A stretch of DNA of 64,000 bases from NCBI RefSeq assembly GCF_009601015.1, contig NZ_WITJ01000006.1, forward strand, positions 1 to 64,000, in the 5' to 3' direction. The notes beneath the pieces were generated by a model. The model was not told the origin of the DNA. It ran no database searches and was given only the letters and a program-made list of their open reading frames with translations. Shown here piece after piece: positions 8,855 to 18,469 of the stretch. The position numbers and the translations under genes are program-made. Numbering within the stretch: the first letter of the stretch is position 1; each line of letters opens with the position of its first letter. The DNA is from Lactococcus hircilactis (GTDB taxonomy: Bacteria; Bacillota; Bacilli; Lactobacillales; Streptococcaceae).

Positions 8855-10138
8855 ATGACTGCAAGTTTTGAAAAAACTGGTGTAAATAACGGCACACTTA
8901 CCTTTTCAATCGATCAAGAAACGATCAAAAAAGGGCTTGATAAAGCGTTTAACAAAGTAAAAGGGAACATCACTGTTCCAGGTTTTCGTAAGGGTAAAAT
9001 TTCTCGTCAAATGTTTGAACGCATGTACGGTGAAGAAGCATTATACGAAGAAGCTTTGAACGCTGTTCTTCCTGAAGCTTACGATGCTGCTGTTAAAGAA
9101 GCTGGAATCGAACCTGTTGCTCAACCTAAAATTGATGTTAAATCATTAAATAAAGGTGAAGATTGGGAATTGACTGGAGATGTTGTTGTAAAACCTGAAG
9201 TAAAACTTGGGGAATACAAAGGACTTGAAGTTTCAGTTGATCTTACGAAAGAAGTGACAGATGAAGACGTTGAAGCACGTCTTGCTTCAAGCCAAAATAA
9301 TCTTGCTGAACTTGTTGTGAAAGAAGAAGCTGCTGAGAATGGAGACACTGTTGTCATCGACTTTGTTGGTTCTGTTGATGGTGTTGAATTTGAAGGAGGA
9401 AAAGGGAATAATCACAGTCTTGAACTTGGTTCTGGTCAATTTATTCCTGGCTTTGAAGAACAATTGGTTGGGACTAAAGCAGGAGATGAAGTTGAAGTAA
9501 AAGTGACATTCCCTGAGGATTATCAAGCTGCTGATTTAGCTGGAAAAGCTGCTGTTTTTGCAACAAAAGTCAATGAAGTTAAAACAAAAGAAGTGCCTGA
9601 ACTTGACGATGAACTTGCAAAAGATATCGATGAAGAAGTTGAAACTTTGGATGAATTGAAAGAAAAATTCCGTAAAGAATTGACAGAACAAAAAGCTGAA
9701 GCATTTGATGATGCTGTTGAAACTGCTGCGATTGATGCTGCTGTAGAAGCTTCTGAAATCGTTGAAATTCCTGAAGAAATGATTCATGAAGAAGTGCATC
9801 GTGCGATGAATGAATTCCTTGGTGGAATGCAACAACAAGGCATCTCTCCAGAAATGTACTTCCAAATCACTGGTCAAACAGAAGACGATCTTCACAAACA
9901 GTATGAAGCTGATGCTGACAAACGTGTTCGGACGAATTTAGTTGTTGAAGCGATTGCTGCAGCAGAGAACTTTGTGACGACAGATGCTGAAGTGGAAGCT
10001 GAAATCGCTGATTTGGCAGGTCAATATAACATGCCTGTTGATCAAGTGAAAAACTTGTTGCCACTGGATATGTTGAAACATGATATTGCTGTGAAAAAAG
10101 CAGTGGATTTGATTACTTCATCTGCTGTTGTAAAATAA
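8855..10138 (+). CDS. tig: Trigger factor chaperone / peptidyl-prolyl isomerase
   Basis: Ribosome-associated folding catalyst of 427 residues that meets nascent chains at the exit tunnel. The N-terminal ribosome-binding domain carries the signature GFRKGK (43-48). The FKBP-type isomerase domain spans about 160-245 ([21 protein letters not shown] and PGFEEQLVG). The rest is the long helical arm and cradle domain, rich in Glu and Lys. Codon use is highly biased, as expected for an abundant protein, and no copy of the iterated palindrome occurs in it. The gene is monocistronic between its own promoter and the palindrome terminator at 10148. Confidence 0.96.
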   Translation: MTASFEKTGVNNGTLTFSIDQETIKKGLDKAFNKVKGNITVPGFRKGKISRQMFERMYGEEALYEEALNAVLPEAYDAAVKEAGIEPVAQPKIDVKSLNKGEDWELTGDVVVKPEVKLGEYKGLEVSVDLTKEVTDEDVEARLASSQNNLAELVVKEEAAENGDTVVIDFVGSVDGVEFEGGKGNNHSLELGSGQFIPGFEEQLVGTKAGDEVEVKVTFPEDYQAADLAGKAAVFATKVNEVKTKEVPELDDELAKDIDEEVETLDELKEKFRKELTEQKAEAFDDAVETAAIDAAVEASEIVEIPEEMIHEEVHRAMNEFLGGMQQQGISPEMYFQITGQTEDDLHKQYEADADKRVRTNLVVEAIAAAENFVTTDAEVEAEIADLAGQYNMPVDQVKNLLPLDMLKHDIAVKKAVDLITSSAVVK

Positions 10139-10147
10139 AAACGTGTT

Positions 10148-10177
10148 AAAAATCTGTCAGTACTGACAGATTTTTTT
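10148..10177 (+). terminator. tig terminator on the iterated palindrome
   Basis: AAAAATC, then TGTCAGTACTGACA (10155-10168), then GATTTTTTT. The palindrome is extended on both sides into an intrinsic terminator 10 bp after the tig stop. Confidence 0.85.
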
Positions 10178-10212
10178 GTACTGTGAAAAACTGTGAAAAC
10201 GCTTGAAATCTC

Positions 10213-10241
10213 TTGTTAAAAATGGGAAAATGCGTTATAAT
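10213..10241 (+). promoter_or_regulatory. Promoter of pflA
   Basis: TTGTTA (10213-10218), 17-bp spacer, TATAAT (10236-10241). The leader to the pflA ATG is about 120 nt. No Rex-like or FNR-like operator is obvious, and the leader shows no convincing reading frame of its own. Confidence 0.75.
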
Positions 10242-10366
10242 AAGACAGTAAAGATGCGAATGATTTTACGTTTTGTTTCATTTGGAAATAAAAATATCAA
10301 TTTTTTCTTTAGCGCTGGTGAAACAGATGAGCGTAATATTTTGCAATCAATGGATCGGAGACAGAG

Positions 10367-11149
10367 ATGGTTGAGGATGAGAAACAAGTCACAGGATTAA
10401 TCCATTCAACGGAAACGTTTGGGACAGTCGATGGCCCTGGGGTTCGTTTTGTTGTTTTTGTACAAGGATGCAGGATGCGGTGTAAATATTGTCATAATCC
10501 AGATACGTGGGCGATGAAAAATAGTAAAGCCACAACGCGTACTGTTGAGGACGTAATGGAGGAAGCACGGCGTTTTCAAGGATTTTGGGGGACAAAAGGT
10601 GGCATTACGGTTTCTGGTGGAGAGGCACTTTTACAAATTGATTTTGTGACAGCGCTGTTTAAATATGCACATGAATTAGGAATTCATACGACACTTGATA
10701 CAGCAGCACAGCCTTTTAATACGGATCCTTATGTCACGGAGCGGATTGATGATTTGCTTGCTGTGACGGATTTGGTCTTGCTTGATTTGAAAGAAATCAA
10801 TCCAGAGCGCCATAAAACATTAACGGGAAATAAAGTCGATAACATTTTAGAATTTGCACAGTATCTCTCAGATCATGACAAAGCCATGTGGATCAGACAC
10901 GTGCTCGTTCCAGGTGAATCTGATTTTGATGAGGATCTGGTCGCATTAGGTGAATTTGTAAAAACATTGAAAAATGTGCTAAAATTTGAAATTTTACCTT
11001 ATCACACGATGGGAGAATTCAAGTGGCGTGAGCTGGGCTGGAAATACCAACTGGAGGGCGTCAAACCACCAACGAAATCACGTGTTCATAACGCACAAGC
11101 TTTGATGGATACAGAATCATACCAAGATTATTTAGAAAGAATTAAATAA
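10367..11149 (+). CDS. pflA: Pyruvate formate-lyase activating enzyme
   Basis: Radical-SAM enzyme of 260 residues that installs the glycyl radical on pyruvate formate-lyase under anaerobic conditions, allowing mixed-acid fermentation. The [4Fe-4S] motif is the classical CRMRCKYC (Cys 35, 39, 42). It is preceded by TVDGPGVR and followed by the SAM-contacting GGEALLQ segment (about 82-88). The start ATG has GGAG about 8 nt upstream. Upstream in-frame codons are not supported. The gene stands alone; pfl itself is not in the window. A palindrome terminator follows directly. Confidence 0.95.
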   Translation: MVEDEKQVTGLIHSTETFGTVDGPGVRFVVFVQGCRMRCKYCHNPDTWAMKNSKATTRTVEDVMEEARRFQGFWGTKGGITVSGGEALLQIDFVTALFKYAHELGIHTTLDTAAQPFNTDPYVTERIDDLLAVTDLVLLDLKEINPERHKTLTGNKVDNILEFAQYLSDHDKAMWIRHVLVPGESDFDEDLVALGEFVKTLKNVLKFEILPYHTMGEFKWRELGWKYQLEGVKPPTKSRVHNAQALMDTESYQDYLERIK

Positions 11150-11175
11150 AAATCTGTCAGTACTGACAGATTTTA
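11149..11175 (+). terminator. pflA terminator on the iterated palindrome
   Basis: AAAAATC, TGTCAGTACTGACA (11155-11168), GATTTTA, right at the pflA stop codon. The T run is short. Confidence 0.75.
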
Positions 11176-11441
11176 TTATTCCAAATTTAAGAAAAATTGA
11201 GCGAAAAAGTTGAAACGTCACTAAAAAGAAGAATGAAAAAAAGAGGTGTCTAAAGTGAGAATGTGTGGTATTTTTTTGACATCGCTAGAGATGCTGGATC
11301 AGAAATGCTTTTATCACACGCAAAAGTGCAGGGGAGTTTTTGTGTTGATGAGGGAAAACTTGGAGAATTGGATTGACCAGACTCATCAAAGAAAAACTTG
11401 CGAAAAACGGTTTTATTCATCGGATCATTTAGTGATTAAAT
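11176..11441 (+). other. Gap with a possible broken short reading frame, unrecognised
   Basis: About 270 bp without a gene I can support. One frame from 11257 reads VWYFFDIARDAGSEMLLSHA and onward until TGA at 11374. A shifted frame from 11373 then reads LTRLIKEKLAKNGFIHRII until a stop near 11430. Both segments look more protein-like than random, and together they could be a frameshifted remnant of a gene I do not recognise. A competing 65-codon frame from a GTG at 11246 is rich in Cys, His and Trp and does not look real. Confidence 0.25.
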
Positions 11442-11467
11442 GATTTCTGTCAGTACTGACAGAAATC
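11442..11467 (-). terminator. Palindrome hairpin downstream of the small membrane protein gene
   Basis: GATTTC, TGTCAGTACTGACA (11448-11461), GAAATC: a perfect 26-bp inverted repeat just after the end of the minus-strand gene. It lacks a strong T run, so termination may be weak. Confidence 0.55.
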
Positions 11468-11474
11468 AAAACGC

Positions 11475-11645
11475 TTATTCTGAAGAATTTTGATTGATCC
11501 AATAATAAATGAAGAGGTCAAAAATAAAAAATAAGAGAAACCACAATCCCATCAGCTGCGGGAAATGGTGATTGAGATAAAGCACAAGAATTAAAAGTAC
11601 TGCACTAATTGCACCGCCTAAAATCATTTGGTTGTATTTTTTCAT
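11475..11645 (-). CDS. Small two-span membrane protein, unknown
   Basis: A 56-residue hydrophobic protein with two membrane helices (QMILGGAISAVLLILVLYL and LMGLWFLLFFIFDLFIYYWI) joined by a short loop. I chose the ATG at 11645 (MKKYNQ) because AAGGAG lies 6 nt upstream; the longer frame has no ribosome site. I do not recognise the family. It stands alone, facing away from ppaC, with a palindrome hairpin at its end. Small membrane proteins of this kind can be subunits, toxins or stress proteins, and nothing here decides between these. Confidence 0.65.
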   Translation of the reverse strand: MKKYNQMILGGAISAVLLILVLYLNHHFPQLMGLWFLLFFIFDLFIYYWINQNSSE

Positions 11646-11738
11646 TATCATCTCCTTGAGTATCGTATTTATTGTACTACGAAACTTCATGGATTACAAC
11701 TCAAAAAAGAATGAAACGATGAAATGTTGTGTTTTTTT

Positions 11739-11747
11739 TGATATAAT
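11739..11747 (+). promoter_or_regulatory. Extended -10 upstream of ppaC
   Basis: TGATATAAT at 11739-11747, with a second TATAAT at 11863-11868 that lies 35 bp before the ppaC ATG. The second is the likelier ppaC promoter, although its best -35 (TTGAGC, 11837) has a 20-bp spacer. If the first is used, the leader is about 150 nt. Confidence 0.45.
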
Positions 11748-11903
11748 AGAATGTACACAAATAAAAAGTGTCAAGAAAGCTGAATTTTTGAACCTGCTTG
11801 CACAAAAAACAAAACTTCCTTCTTTCTTGCCCCTTTTTGAGCGATTTGCGCTTACATCTTAATATAATAAAAAAAGAATAAAAATTTAAAAAGAGGTATA
11901 AAA

Positions 11904-12848
11904 ATGTCAGACAAAATTTTCGTCTTTGGACACCAAAAACCAGATACTGACGCTATTGGCTCATCTATGGCGTTTAGTTACTTATCCAATCACCGTAAAA
12001 ACATGAAATTGAACACAGAAGTGGTTGCACTTGGCCCTGCCAATGAAGAGACTCAATTTGCATTGGACACGTTTGGACTCGAGTTGCCACGCATCGTCAC
12101 ATCAGCTAAAGCTGAAGGTGTAGATACCGTCATTTTGACAGATCACAATGAATTTCAACAATCGATTTCTGATATCGAATCACTGACGATTATGGGCGTG
12201 GTTGATCACCATCGCATCGCCAATTTCCACACGGCAAGTCCATTGTTTATGTCCGTTGAGCCTGTCGGATCTGCTTCATCAATCGTGTATCGTAAATTTC
12301 TTGAAGAAGGACTTGAAATTCCTAAAGCACTTGCAGGGATGATGTTATCTGGTTTGATTTCTGATACGCTGCTTTTGAAATCTCCAACAACACACCCAAC
12401 AGACTTTAAAGTGGCAGAAGAATTAGCTGAAATTGCTGGTGTTGATCTTGAAACGTACGGTCTTGCCATGCTTAAAGCAGGCACGAATCTAGCATCAAAA
12501 ACAGCAGAACAACTGATTGATATTGATGCAAAAACGTTTGAATTAAACGGTAAAAAAGTACGTGTAGCACAGGTCAATACCGTTGATATTCCTGAAGTTT
12601 TAGAACGTTTAGATGAAATTAAATCGGCAATCTCAGCTTACATTGAAGCAGGACATTTTGATGACTTTGTGTTGATGATCACAGATATTGTTAATTCAAA
12701 TTCTGAAATTGTTGAAGTGGGGACAGATGCTGACAAAGTAGAAGCTGCATTTAACTTCAAATTAGAAGAGGGACATGCATTCTTAAAAGGCGCTGTTTCA
12801 CGTAAAAAACAAGTCGTTCCACAATTGACTGATGCGTTTAATGATTAA
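11904..12848 (+). CDS. ppaC: Manganese-dependent inorganic pyrophosphatase (family II)
   Basis: Hydrolyses pyrophosphate from nucleic acid and protein synthesis. The protein has 314 residues in the DHH-superfamily fold. Metal ligands are visible in [13 protein letters not shown] (His 10, Asp 14, Asp 16) and in [10 protein letters not shown] (about 97-106). The C-terminal DHHA2 part contains the substrate-binding SRKKQVVP motif near the end. Starts with ATG behind AAAGAGGT. The next gene follows after 7 bp without its own ribosome site, so translation is likely coupled. Confidence 0.95.
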   Translation: MSDKIFVFGHQKPDTDAIGSSMAFSYLSNHRKNMKLNTEVVALGPANEETQFALDTFGLELPRIVTSAKAEGVDTVILTDHNEFQQSISDIESLTIMGVVDHHRIANFHTASPLFMSVEPVGSASSIVYRKFLEEGLEIPKALAGMMLSGLISDTLLLKSPTTHPTDFKVAEELAEIAGVDLETYGLAMLKAGTNLASKTAEQLIDIDAKTFELNGKKVRVAQVNTVDIPEVLERLDEIKSAISAYIEAGHFDDFVLMITDIVNSNSEIVEVGTDADKVEAAFNFKLEEGHAFLKGAVSRKKQVVPQLTDAFND

Positions 12849-12855
12849 TTTTTGA

Positions 12856-13644
12856 ATGAACATAAAAATATATCAAGAAAATCGACTGACCCGTCAGCCG
12901 TTTTTCAAAACTTTAATTACTTATTTGTCTGAGAACAATGAAGTTCAGTTGCGCACGCTCCATCAGGAATTTTCAAAAGAAAGTCATTTGGATCGGAAAA
13001 TTGGAACTTATATTGATGCGGGCTTGATTTTGCGGAAAAATAAACGTTACAGCAACGCATTTCACGTATTTTCTGATGCTGATTTTGAACCCAAGCAAAT
13101 AGAAATTCACACGAACACGCCACAACATTTATCTTATGATCACCCGTTTTTTGTGGCAAAAGGAAGTCAGATTGAACGTCTTTTGGATGCTTCACAGATT
13201 TATCAAACTTTGAGTAATGATGTAAACGCCATTAAACTTCATGAAACGACACAATTCGGCTTTAAAACTCCAGAAAATAATAATCCAGTTAAAGCAACGT
13301 TAGCAAATTATTTTATCAAATTAGAAGAAGGGGTGCCTTTGAGTGCTTTTGAGAATGAAATTTATGCACGAATTGGAGATGTTGATCCAAATTATGCCCT
13401 CAAATACATGACAACGTTTTTGCTCAAATTTTCCAACCACTCACACATCAAAGCAAGAACGGATATTTTTATTGAAACGCTTGAAAAATATCACTACATT
13501 GAGCAGATTTCTGAAAAAGAATATTGTTGCAAACTTAAATTTTCAACGCTTTGCCTTGAAACGAAACATTTTGATGAGGCAAAAGACTTTATTGCTGCTC
13601 AAATTGGACAAACTCAAAACTTACCTGATTTTATTGAAATTTAA
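12856..13644 (+). CDS. Unknown cytosolic protein downstream of ppaC (possible DUF1803)
   Basis: A 262-residue soluble protein with no membrane segment, signal or catalytic motif that I can see. The first 70 residues look like a winged helix ([20 protein letters not shown], then [17 protein letters not shown]). The C-terminal half is helical and rich in aromatic residues. In streptococci and lactococci the gene after ppaC is usually a DUF1803-type protein, and position and length suggest the same here, but I cannot confirm the family by eye. No Shine-Dalgarno is present in the 7-bp gap, which implies coupling to ppaC. Confidence 0.65.
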   Translation: MNIKIYQENRLTRQPFFKTLITYLSENNEVQLRTLHQEFSKESHLDRKIGTYIDAGLILRKNKRYSNAFHVFSDADFEPKQIEIHTNTPQHLSYDHPFFVAKGSQIERLLDASQIYQTLSNDVNAIKLHETTQFGFKTPENNNPVKATLANYFIKLEEGVPLSAFENEIYARIGDVDPNYALKYMTTFLLKFSNHSHIKARTDIFIETLEKYHYIEQISEKEYCCKLKFSTLCLETKHFDEAKDFIAAQIGQTQNLPDFIEI

Positions 13645-13655
13645 AAAGGAAAAAA

Positions 13656-14900
13656 ATGAAATACGAAAAATTATTACCCCGTTTTCTTGATTATGTCAAG
13701 ATCAATACGCGTTCAGATGAAAATTCAACAACCATCCCTTCAGTGCCTGCTTTAGTTGAGTTTGCGCATAAAATGGCAGAAGAACTTCGTGCGCTTGGCG
13801 TTCACGATGTTCATTATCTTGAAAGTAATGGCTATGTAATTGGGACTATTCCAGCCACTACAAGCAAAAAGGTACGTAAAATTGGATTGATTGCTCACAT
13901 GGATACGGCAGATTTCAATGCGGATGGAATCCAGCCACAAGTGCTTGAGAATTATGATGGTAAATCCGTGATTGCGCTTGGAGAGTCAGGATTTAAACTG
14001 GATCCTGCTGAATTTCCACAGCTGAAAAACTATGCAGGTCAAACGTTGATTCATACAGATGGAACAACGTTACTTGGATCAGACGATAAATCTGGTATTG
14101 CAGAAATCATGACTTTGGCAGATTATTTATTGAATATCGCGCCTGAGTTTGAGCATGGAGAAATTCGGATTGGTTTTGGACCAGATGAAGAAATTGGAAC
14201 AGGGGCAGATCGGTTTGATGTCGCAGATTTCAATGTTGATTTTGCTTATACTGTTGATGGCGGGCCACTAGGGGAGTTAGAGTATGAGACGTTTAGTGCT
14301 GCGGGGTTAAAAGTGCATGCTCAAGGACGCAATGTTCACCCAGGAACAGCAAAAAATCAGATGGTTAATGCCCTTCAATTGTTAATTGATTTTCATGATC
14401 AGCTGCCAAAAGAAGCGCGTGCTGAGTTGACGGAAGGACGTGAGGGATTTTTCCACTTGCTTAAGATGGACGGGACTGTTGAAGAAGCAGAAAGTCAGTA
14501 CATCATTCGCGATCACGATGCACGAGAATTTAAAGCTAAAAAGGATTTTGTTGAACGCATCGCCAAAAAAATGAATCAAACTCTTGGCAGTCCACGGCTC
14601 ACAATCGATCTTAAAGACCAGTATTATAATATGGCACAGATCATCGAAAAAGATATGTCCATCATTGATATTGCCAAAGAAGCAATGGAAAATCTGGGGA
14701 TTGAACCTAAAATTGAACCCGTAAGAGGGGGAACTGATGGATCTAAGATTTCATTTATGGGACTTCCTACACCCAATCTTTTTGCGGGTGGAGAAAATAT
14801 GCATGGGAGATATGAGTTTGTCAGCCTTCAATCAATGGAAAAAGCGGTAGATGTTTTACTTGAAATTTTGCGCTTGAATAACAAGGTCATCACATCTTAA
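13656..14900 (+). CDS. pepT: Peptidase T (tripeptide aminopeptidase)
   Basis: Cytosolic zinc metallopeptidase of the M20B family that removes the N-terminal residue of tripeptides, the last stage of casein or peptide use. The 414 residues carry the first metal motif [11 protein letters not shown] (His 81, Asp 83), the bridging Asp in [11 protein letters not shown] (about 145-155), the EE pair in GFGPDEEIG and a late His in [12 protein letters not shown]. Good ribosome site (AAAAGGAAA) 11 bp after the preceding gene, so probably part of the ppaC transcript. A shared terminator with recQ follows. Confidence 0.95.
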   Translation: MKYEKLLPRFLDYVKINTRSDENSTTIPSVPALVEFAHKMAEELRALGVHDVHYLESNGYVIGTIPATTSKKVRKIGLIAHMDTADFNADGIQPQVLENYDGKSVIALGESGFKLDPAEFPQLKNYAGQTLIHTDGTTLLGSDDKSGIAEIMTLADYLLNIAPEFEHGEIRIGFGPDEEIGTGADRFDVADFNVDFAYTVDGGPLGELEYETFSAAGLKVHAQGRNVHPGTAKNQMVNALQLLIDFHDQLPKEARAELTEGREGFFHLLKMDGTVEEAESQYIIRDHDAREFKAKKDFVERIAKKMNQTLGSPRLTIDLKDQYYNMAQIIEKDMSIIDIAKEAMENLGIEPKIEPVRGGTDGSKISFMGLPTPNLFAGGENMHGRYEFVSLQSMEKAVDVLLEILRLNNKVITS

Positions 14901-14928
14901 CATGGATGTTGCTAAAAAGCGGGAATAA

Positions 14929-14957
14929 AAACACTGAGTTATGCCTCAGTGTTTTTG
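14929..14957. terminator. Shared terminator of pepT and recQ
   Basis: ACACTGAG (14931-14938) and CTCAGTGT (14945-14952) pair around TTATGC, with A and T tracts on either side. The recQ stop codon lies in the loop. Confidence 0.8.
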
Positions 14958-16729
14958 ATTCCTTTAATTTTTTTGAGAAAGGCTTGACCATATTTTTGGA
15001 GTTTGACAGGGCCGACTCCTGAGATATTCAGGAAATCTGCAGCTGTCACAGGCAAATCTCTCGCCATTTCTTTGAGTGAGACATCTGAAAAAATCATAAA
15101 TGGAGGAACTTTTTCATTCTTTGCAATTTCAAGACGAAGAAGTCTTAACGTTTCAAAATGGGTTTGTGAAAAACTCGTGTCAGTACTGACAGCGCTCGTG
15201 TCAGTAAGGAGCGTTGTTTTACGGTAGACCTTTTTTTGCCCCAAAAGAACTTGTTTTCCTGTTTCAGAAACGGTGAGGAGAGGAAAAGTACCGCCAGTGA
15301 TTAAAAGATAATGTTCAGCAGATAAAAAATCGATTAACTCACGCACGGATTTTTGGGAAACACCTTTCATGATCCCGTAAGTAGAGAGCGTTTCAAAATG
15401 CCATTTTTCAAGGGTTTTGTTTTTGGATCCTATAAGCACTTGTGCTGTGGCTGTTTTTCCAAAACGCTCCCCCATACGAATGACACAAGAAAGAACTTTT
15501 TGGGTATCTTGTGTGATGTCTTTTTTTACACGTTCATCAACACAATTTTGACATTTTCCGCAGGATTCACCCTCATCACCAAAGTACTGTAAAATATAGC
15601 GTTGTAAACAGTCTTCTGAGTTGGCGTATCCCTGCATTTGACGAAGTTTTTCATACTCGTTTTTCTTGTGCTTTTCATCGGCATCAGATTGGTCAATGAA
15701 ATAAGTTCTCAAGCGTAAGTCATTAGGAGAATAAAGTAAAATTGCATCTGCTGAAAGTCCATCGCGTCCTGCTCGCCCCGCCTCTTGATAATACGCTTCA
15801 ATTGTACTTGGAAGACTATAATGGATCACGAAACGCACATTTGATTTATTAATCCCCATTCCAAAAGCATTTGTTGCGACCATCAGAGGAATAGCATCAT
15901 AAAGAAAAGCTTCTTGATTGGCTTTTCGGTCAGCTTCGCTGCACCCTGCATGATACTTGGTAGCAGGGATATTCAACTTTTTAAGCGCATCAACCAATTG
16001 ATCGACTTCTTTTCTTGTTGCAGCATAAATAATGCCAGCTTCATTTTTGTGCTGGTTGAGATACTGCTTGAGAAAAGTACTCTTGTCCTGACCTTTAACG
16101 ACCTCAAAACGGAGATTTTCACGCAGAAAACCAGTTTGAATCGTATGATTTTGTTGAATACCAAGTAATTTTTGAATGTCAGCACTGACAGCAGGGGTCG
16201 CTGTTGCTGTCAGTGCTAACAGCGTTGGGTGTGTGGGCAATGCTTTAAGGTAAGTGGCAAATTCAACATAGGAAGGACGGAAATCATGTCCCCACTGACT
16301 GATACAATGGGCCTCATCTATTGCGACACAATCAATTGAAAGTTGAGTCAAAAAATGTCGAAAATCCGACTGCAAAAAACGCTCAGGTGCGACAAATAAA
16401 AGTTTGATTGATCCTTTTTCGACTAGTCTCATTCGAGTAGAGCACTCGGATTCGTTAATGGTTGAATTAATAAAAGTCGCTGGAATTCCAGAGACAGTGA
16501 GCTGGTCCACTTGATCTTTCATCAAAGAAATCAAAGGAGAAACCACCAGAGTCACTCCATTTTGAAGGAGCGCTGGAAGCTGGTAACAAATGGATTTTCC
16601 AGCACCAGTTGGTAAAATGCCCAACGTATCAATTCCTGACAAAACTTGCGTGATGATTTCTTTTTGACCATTTCTAAAATGATCGTAGCCGAAATATTTT
16701 TTTAATGCTTCTTCTAAGTTCATACCCAT
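14939..16729 (-). CDS. recQ: ATP-dependent DNA helicase RecQ
   Basis: 3'-5' helicase of 596 residues acting in recombination and stalled-fork repair. Domain order: superfamily-2 core with Walker A TGAGKS (41-46) and DEAH (AIDEAHCISQWGHDFRPS). Then the second RecA-like domain (ending QEAGRAGRDG), the zinc-binding CLQRYILQYF...CGKCQNC, a winged helix, and a C-terminal HRDC-like segment. The gene contains two exact copies of the iterated palindrome (15178 and 16177) and one imperfect copy (16208). The 15178 copy encodes VSTD in the variable linker, and 16177 encodes VSAD. Confidence 0.95.
   Translation of the reverse strand: MGMNLEEALKKYFGYDHFRNGQKEIITQVLSGIDTLGILPTGAGKSICYQLPALLQNGVTLVVSPLISLMKDQVDQLTVSGIPATFINSTINESECSTRMRLVEKGSIKLLFVAPERFLQSDFRHFLTQLSIDCVAIDEAHCISQWGHDFRPSYVEFATYLKALPTHPTLLALTATATPAVSADIQKLLGIQQNHTIQTGFLRENLRFEVVKGQDKSTFLKQYLNQHKNEAGIIYAATRKEVDQLVDALKKLNIPATKYHAGCSEADRKANQEAFLYDAIPLMVATNAFGMGINKSNVRFVIHYSLPSTIEAYYQEAGRAGRDGLSADAILLYSPNDLRLRTYFIDQSDADEKHKKNEYEKLRQMQGYANSEDCLQRYILQYFGDEGESCGKCQNCVDERVKKDITQDTQKVLSCVIRMGERFGKTATAQVLIGSKNKTLEKWHFETLSTYGIMKGVSQKSVRELIDFLSAEHYLLITGGTFPLLTVSETGKQVLLGQKKVYRKTTLLTDTSAVSTDTSFSQTHFETLRLLRLEIAKNEKVPPFMIFSDVSLKEMARDLPVTAADFLNISGVGPVKLQKYGQAFLKKIKGIKNTEA
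15178..15191. repeat. Iterated palindrome, TA centre, inside recQ
   Basis: TGTCAGTACTGACA in the linker between the winged-helix and HRDC-like parts, read as V-S-T-D on the minus strand. Confidence 0.9.
16177..16221. repeat. Iterated palindrome pair inside recQ
   Basis: Exact copy TGTCAGCACTGACA (16177-16190), read V-S-A-D. It is followed 17 bp later by TGTCAGTGCTAACA (16208-16221), which has one mismatch. Confidence 0.85.
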
Positions 16730-16807
16730 TAATTATACGTGAAAAAAGTGAAAAAGTAACACAACAACGTTTTTAAATTTTTTCTAGTCAAAAAAAGACA
16801 ACTTTTC

Positions 16808-16836
16808 TTGCAATAATGAATTCAAAAGCGTATACT
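16808..16836 (+). promoter_or_regulatory. Distal promoter of adh
   Basis: TTGCAA (16808-16813), 17-bp spacer, TATACT (16831-16836). Transcripts from here would cross the tandem hairpins at 16906-16975 before reaching adh at 17063. Confidence 0.75.
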
Positions 16837-16905
16837 GTAGTTAATGGATATTAAGTGAATGAATGAGCCGAATACTCCATTAGTCTATTCAACTGAAAAA
16901 AATTG

Positions 16906-16975
16906 AAAAGGTACCTTTTTTCTTGTTATTCTAACAAGAAAAAAGGTACCTTTTTTCTTGTTATTCTAACAAGAA
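16906..16975 (+). repeat. 35-bp tandem repeat forming strong hairpins in the adh leader
   Basis: Two identical 35-bp units (16906-16940 and 16941-16975). Each contains GGTACC, a T run and the hairpin CTTGTTA-TTC-TAACAAG. Together they form one longer perfect hairpin, 16910-16950, with a 19-bp stem and 3-nt loop, followed by TTTTTT. That is the layout of an intrinsic terminator, placed between the distal promoter and adh. It may attenuate adh transcription; the effect is inferred. Confidence 0.85.
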
Positions 16976-17062
16976 ACACTAAATGCATATGTTTAAATCA
17001 ATTCTAACAACAGTGATAGATTTGAAAAATCATTAAAAATTTAATAAAAGGAGCTTTTTATC

Positions 17063-18085
17063 ATGAAAGCAGCAGTTGTACGTCAGAATCCAGATGGATA
17101 TGCTGATGTTGTTGAAAAAAAATTACGCCCACTCAAAGCGAATGAGGCTTTATTAGACATGGAGTATTGTGGAGTCTGTCATACAGATCTTCATGTCGCA
17201 GCAGGCGATTATGGAAATATGGCAGGAACGGTTCTTGGACATGAAGGAATTGGGATTGTTAAAGAAATTGGCGACGATGTAACGTCACTCACAATCGGTG
17301 ACCGTGTCTCCGTCGCTTGGTTCTTTGAAGGTTGTGGACACTGTGAATACTGTGTCTCTGGTAACGAAACTTTCTGTCGTGAAGTGAAAAATGCTGGTTA
17401 TAATGTCGATGGTGGTATGGCTGAACAAGCGATTGTGACAGCAGATTATGCCGTGAAAGTGCCAGAAGGACTTGACCCTATTGAAGCAAGTTCGATTACC
17501 TGTGCGGGTGTGACGACTTATAAAGCCATCAAAGTTTCAGGGATTAAACCAGGTCAATGGCTCGTTGTTTTCGGTGCTGGTGGTCTTGGAAACTTGGCAA
17601 TCCAATATGCGAAGAATGTTTTCAATGCAAAAGTTATCGCCGTTGACATCAATCAAGACAAACTCAACCTTGCAAAAACAATCGGTGCAGATATCATTAT
17701 CAACTCGGGTGAAGTCAATCCAGTGGATGAAATCAAAAAATTGACAGGTGGTTTAGGTGCCGAAGCTTCTGTTGTCTGTGCGGTTGCACGCGTTGCCTTT
17801 GAACAAGCTGTTGCTTGCTTGAAACCAATGGGACAAATGGTTGCTGTCGCTCTTCCTAATACAGATATGACTTTATCAGTGCCTACAACAGTCTTTGATG
17901 GTGTCAAAGTCGCAGGTTCACTCGTTGGAACACGCGAAGATTTGAAAGAAGCTTTCCAATTTGGCGCTGAAGGCAAAGTGAAACCGATCGTTGCCACACG
18001 TAAATTGGAAGAAATCAATGATATCATCGATGAAATGAAAGCAGGAAAAATCGAAGGTCGGATGGTCATCGATTTCACAAAATAA
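17063..18085 (+). CDS. adhA: Zinc-dependent alcohol dehydrogenase
   Basis: Medium-chain NAD-dependent alcohol dehydrogenase of 340 residues that reduces acetaldehyde to ethanol, or the reverse. The catalytic zinc site is CGVCHTD (Cys 36) with GHEG (His 60). The structural zinc uses the four cysteines of [16 protein letters not shown] (about 89-104). The nucleotide-binding motif is GAGGLGNLA. It matches the AdhA/AdhP type of lactic acid bacteria. Ribosome site AAAGGAG is 8 nt before the ATG. Its leader holds the tandem hairpin repeat, suggesting attenuation or a repressor site. A small HTH-like gene follows after 15 bp. Confidence 0.95.
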   Translation: MKAAVVRQNPDGYADVVEKKLRPLKANEALLDMEYCGVCHTDLHVAAGDYGNMAGTVLGHEGIGIVKEIGDDVTSLTIGDRVSVAWFFEGCGHCEYCVSGNETFCREVKNAGYNVDGGMAEQAIVTADYAVKVPEGLDPIEASSITCAGVTTYKAIKVSGIKPGQWLVVFGAGGLGNLAIQYAKNVFNAKVIAVDINQDKLNLAKTIGADIIINSGEVNPVDEIKKLTGGLGAEASVVCAVARVAFEQAVACLKPMGQMVAVALPNTDMTLSVPTTVFDGVKVAGSLVGTREDLKEAFQFGAEGKVKPIVATRKLEEINDIIDEMKAGKIEGRMVIDFTK

Positions 18086-18100
18086 GAAAGCTGGCATAAG

Positions 18101-18364
18101 ATGACCTCTGAATCTTTAAAACAATTTTCGAGTGATGAGTTTAAACAATTAACAGAATTTCAACAAGAAGAAATTACGAATAATTTTAAAAAAGCGATTA
18201 TATATAAGATGAAAGAAAAAAATCTTGATATTGACACAATCGCTGAAAAGTCAAATTATTCAGCACGTCAACTCTCTTCTCTTTTATACTCAGATTCTGT
18301 AGATTATGAAACGCACCAAGAACTCCAACAGATTCTTGCAATAACTAATGGTTTTCCCGATTGA
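18101..18364 (+). CDS. Small helix-turn-helix-like protein, unknown
   Basis: An 87-residue, mainly helical protein. After an acidic, Gln-rich start, residues 45-84 (LDIDTIAEKSNYSARQLSSL and onward) read like a divergent XRE helix-turn-helix: a short helix, IAEKSNYS turn, then a recognition-helix-like ARQLSSLLYS. It could be a regulator of adh or a small DNA-binding accessory protein. I do not recognise a named family. It lies 15 bp after adhA with only a weak ribosome site and is closed by a hairpin terminator at 18391. Confidence 0.6.
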   Translation: MTSESLKQFSSDEFKQLTEFQQEEITNNFKKAIIYKMKEKNLDIDTIAEKSNYSARQLSSLLYSDSVDYETHQELQQILAITNGFPD

Positions 18365-18390
18365 TTCACTTACATACGGAAAAAAAGTGA

Positions 18391-18420
18391 AAAACGCTTC
18401 AGTGCTTTGGGGCGTTTTTT
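18391..18420 (+). terminator. Terminator after the adhA-HTH pair
   Basis: AAAACGC (18391-18397) pairs with GCGTTTT (18412-18418) around a 14-nt loop and ends in a T run. Confidence 0.75.
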
Positions 18421-18469
18421 GCGTATTTATGTCTTTTTTTATTTTATTTGTAAAGAAAAAAGCTCAATT

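Noticed and set aside
10203-10400. 65-codon frame upstream of pflA
   Set aside because: Covers the pflA promoter and leader, no ribosome site, overlaps the pflA start in another frame.
11246-11443. 65-codon frame with GTG start after pflA
   Set aside because: Composition (many Cys, Trp, His, Met) and the palindrome beyond it do not suggest a real protein; another frame looks more protein-like but is broken.
11691-11903. Frame of 76 codons before ppaC
   Set aside because: Crosses two -10 boxes and an AT-rich leader, and has no ribosome site.
16922-16973. Rex redox-repressor sites in the adhA leader
   Set aside because: TTGTTA and TAACAA arms are only 3 bp apart, whereas Rex sites need a 6-bp centre; the hairpin reading is better supported.
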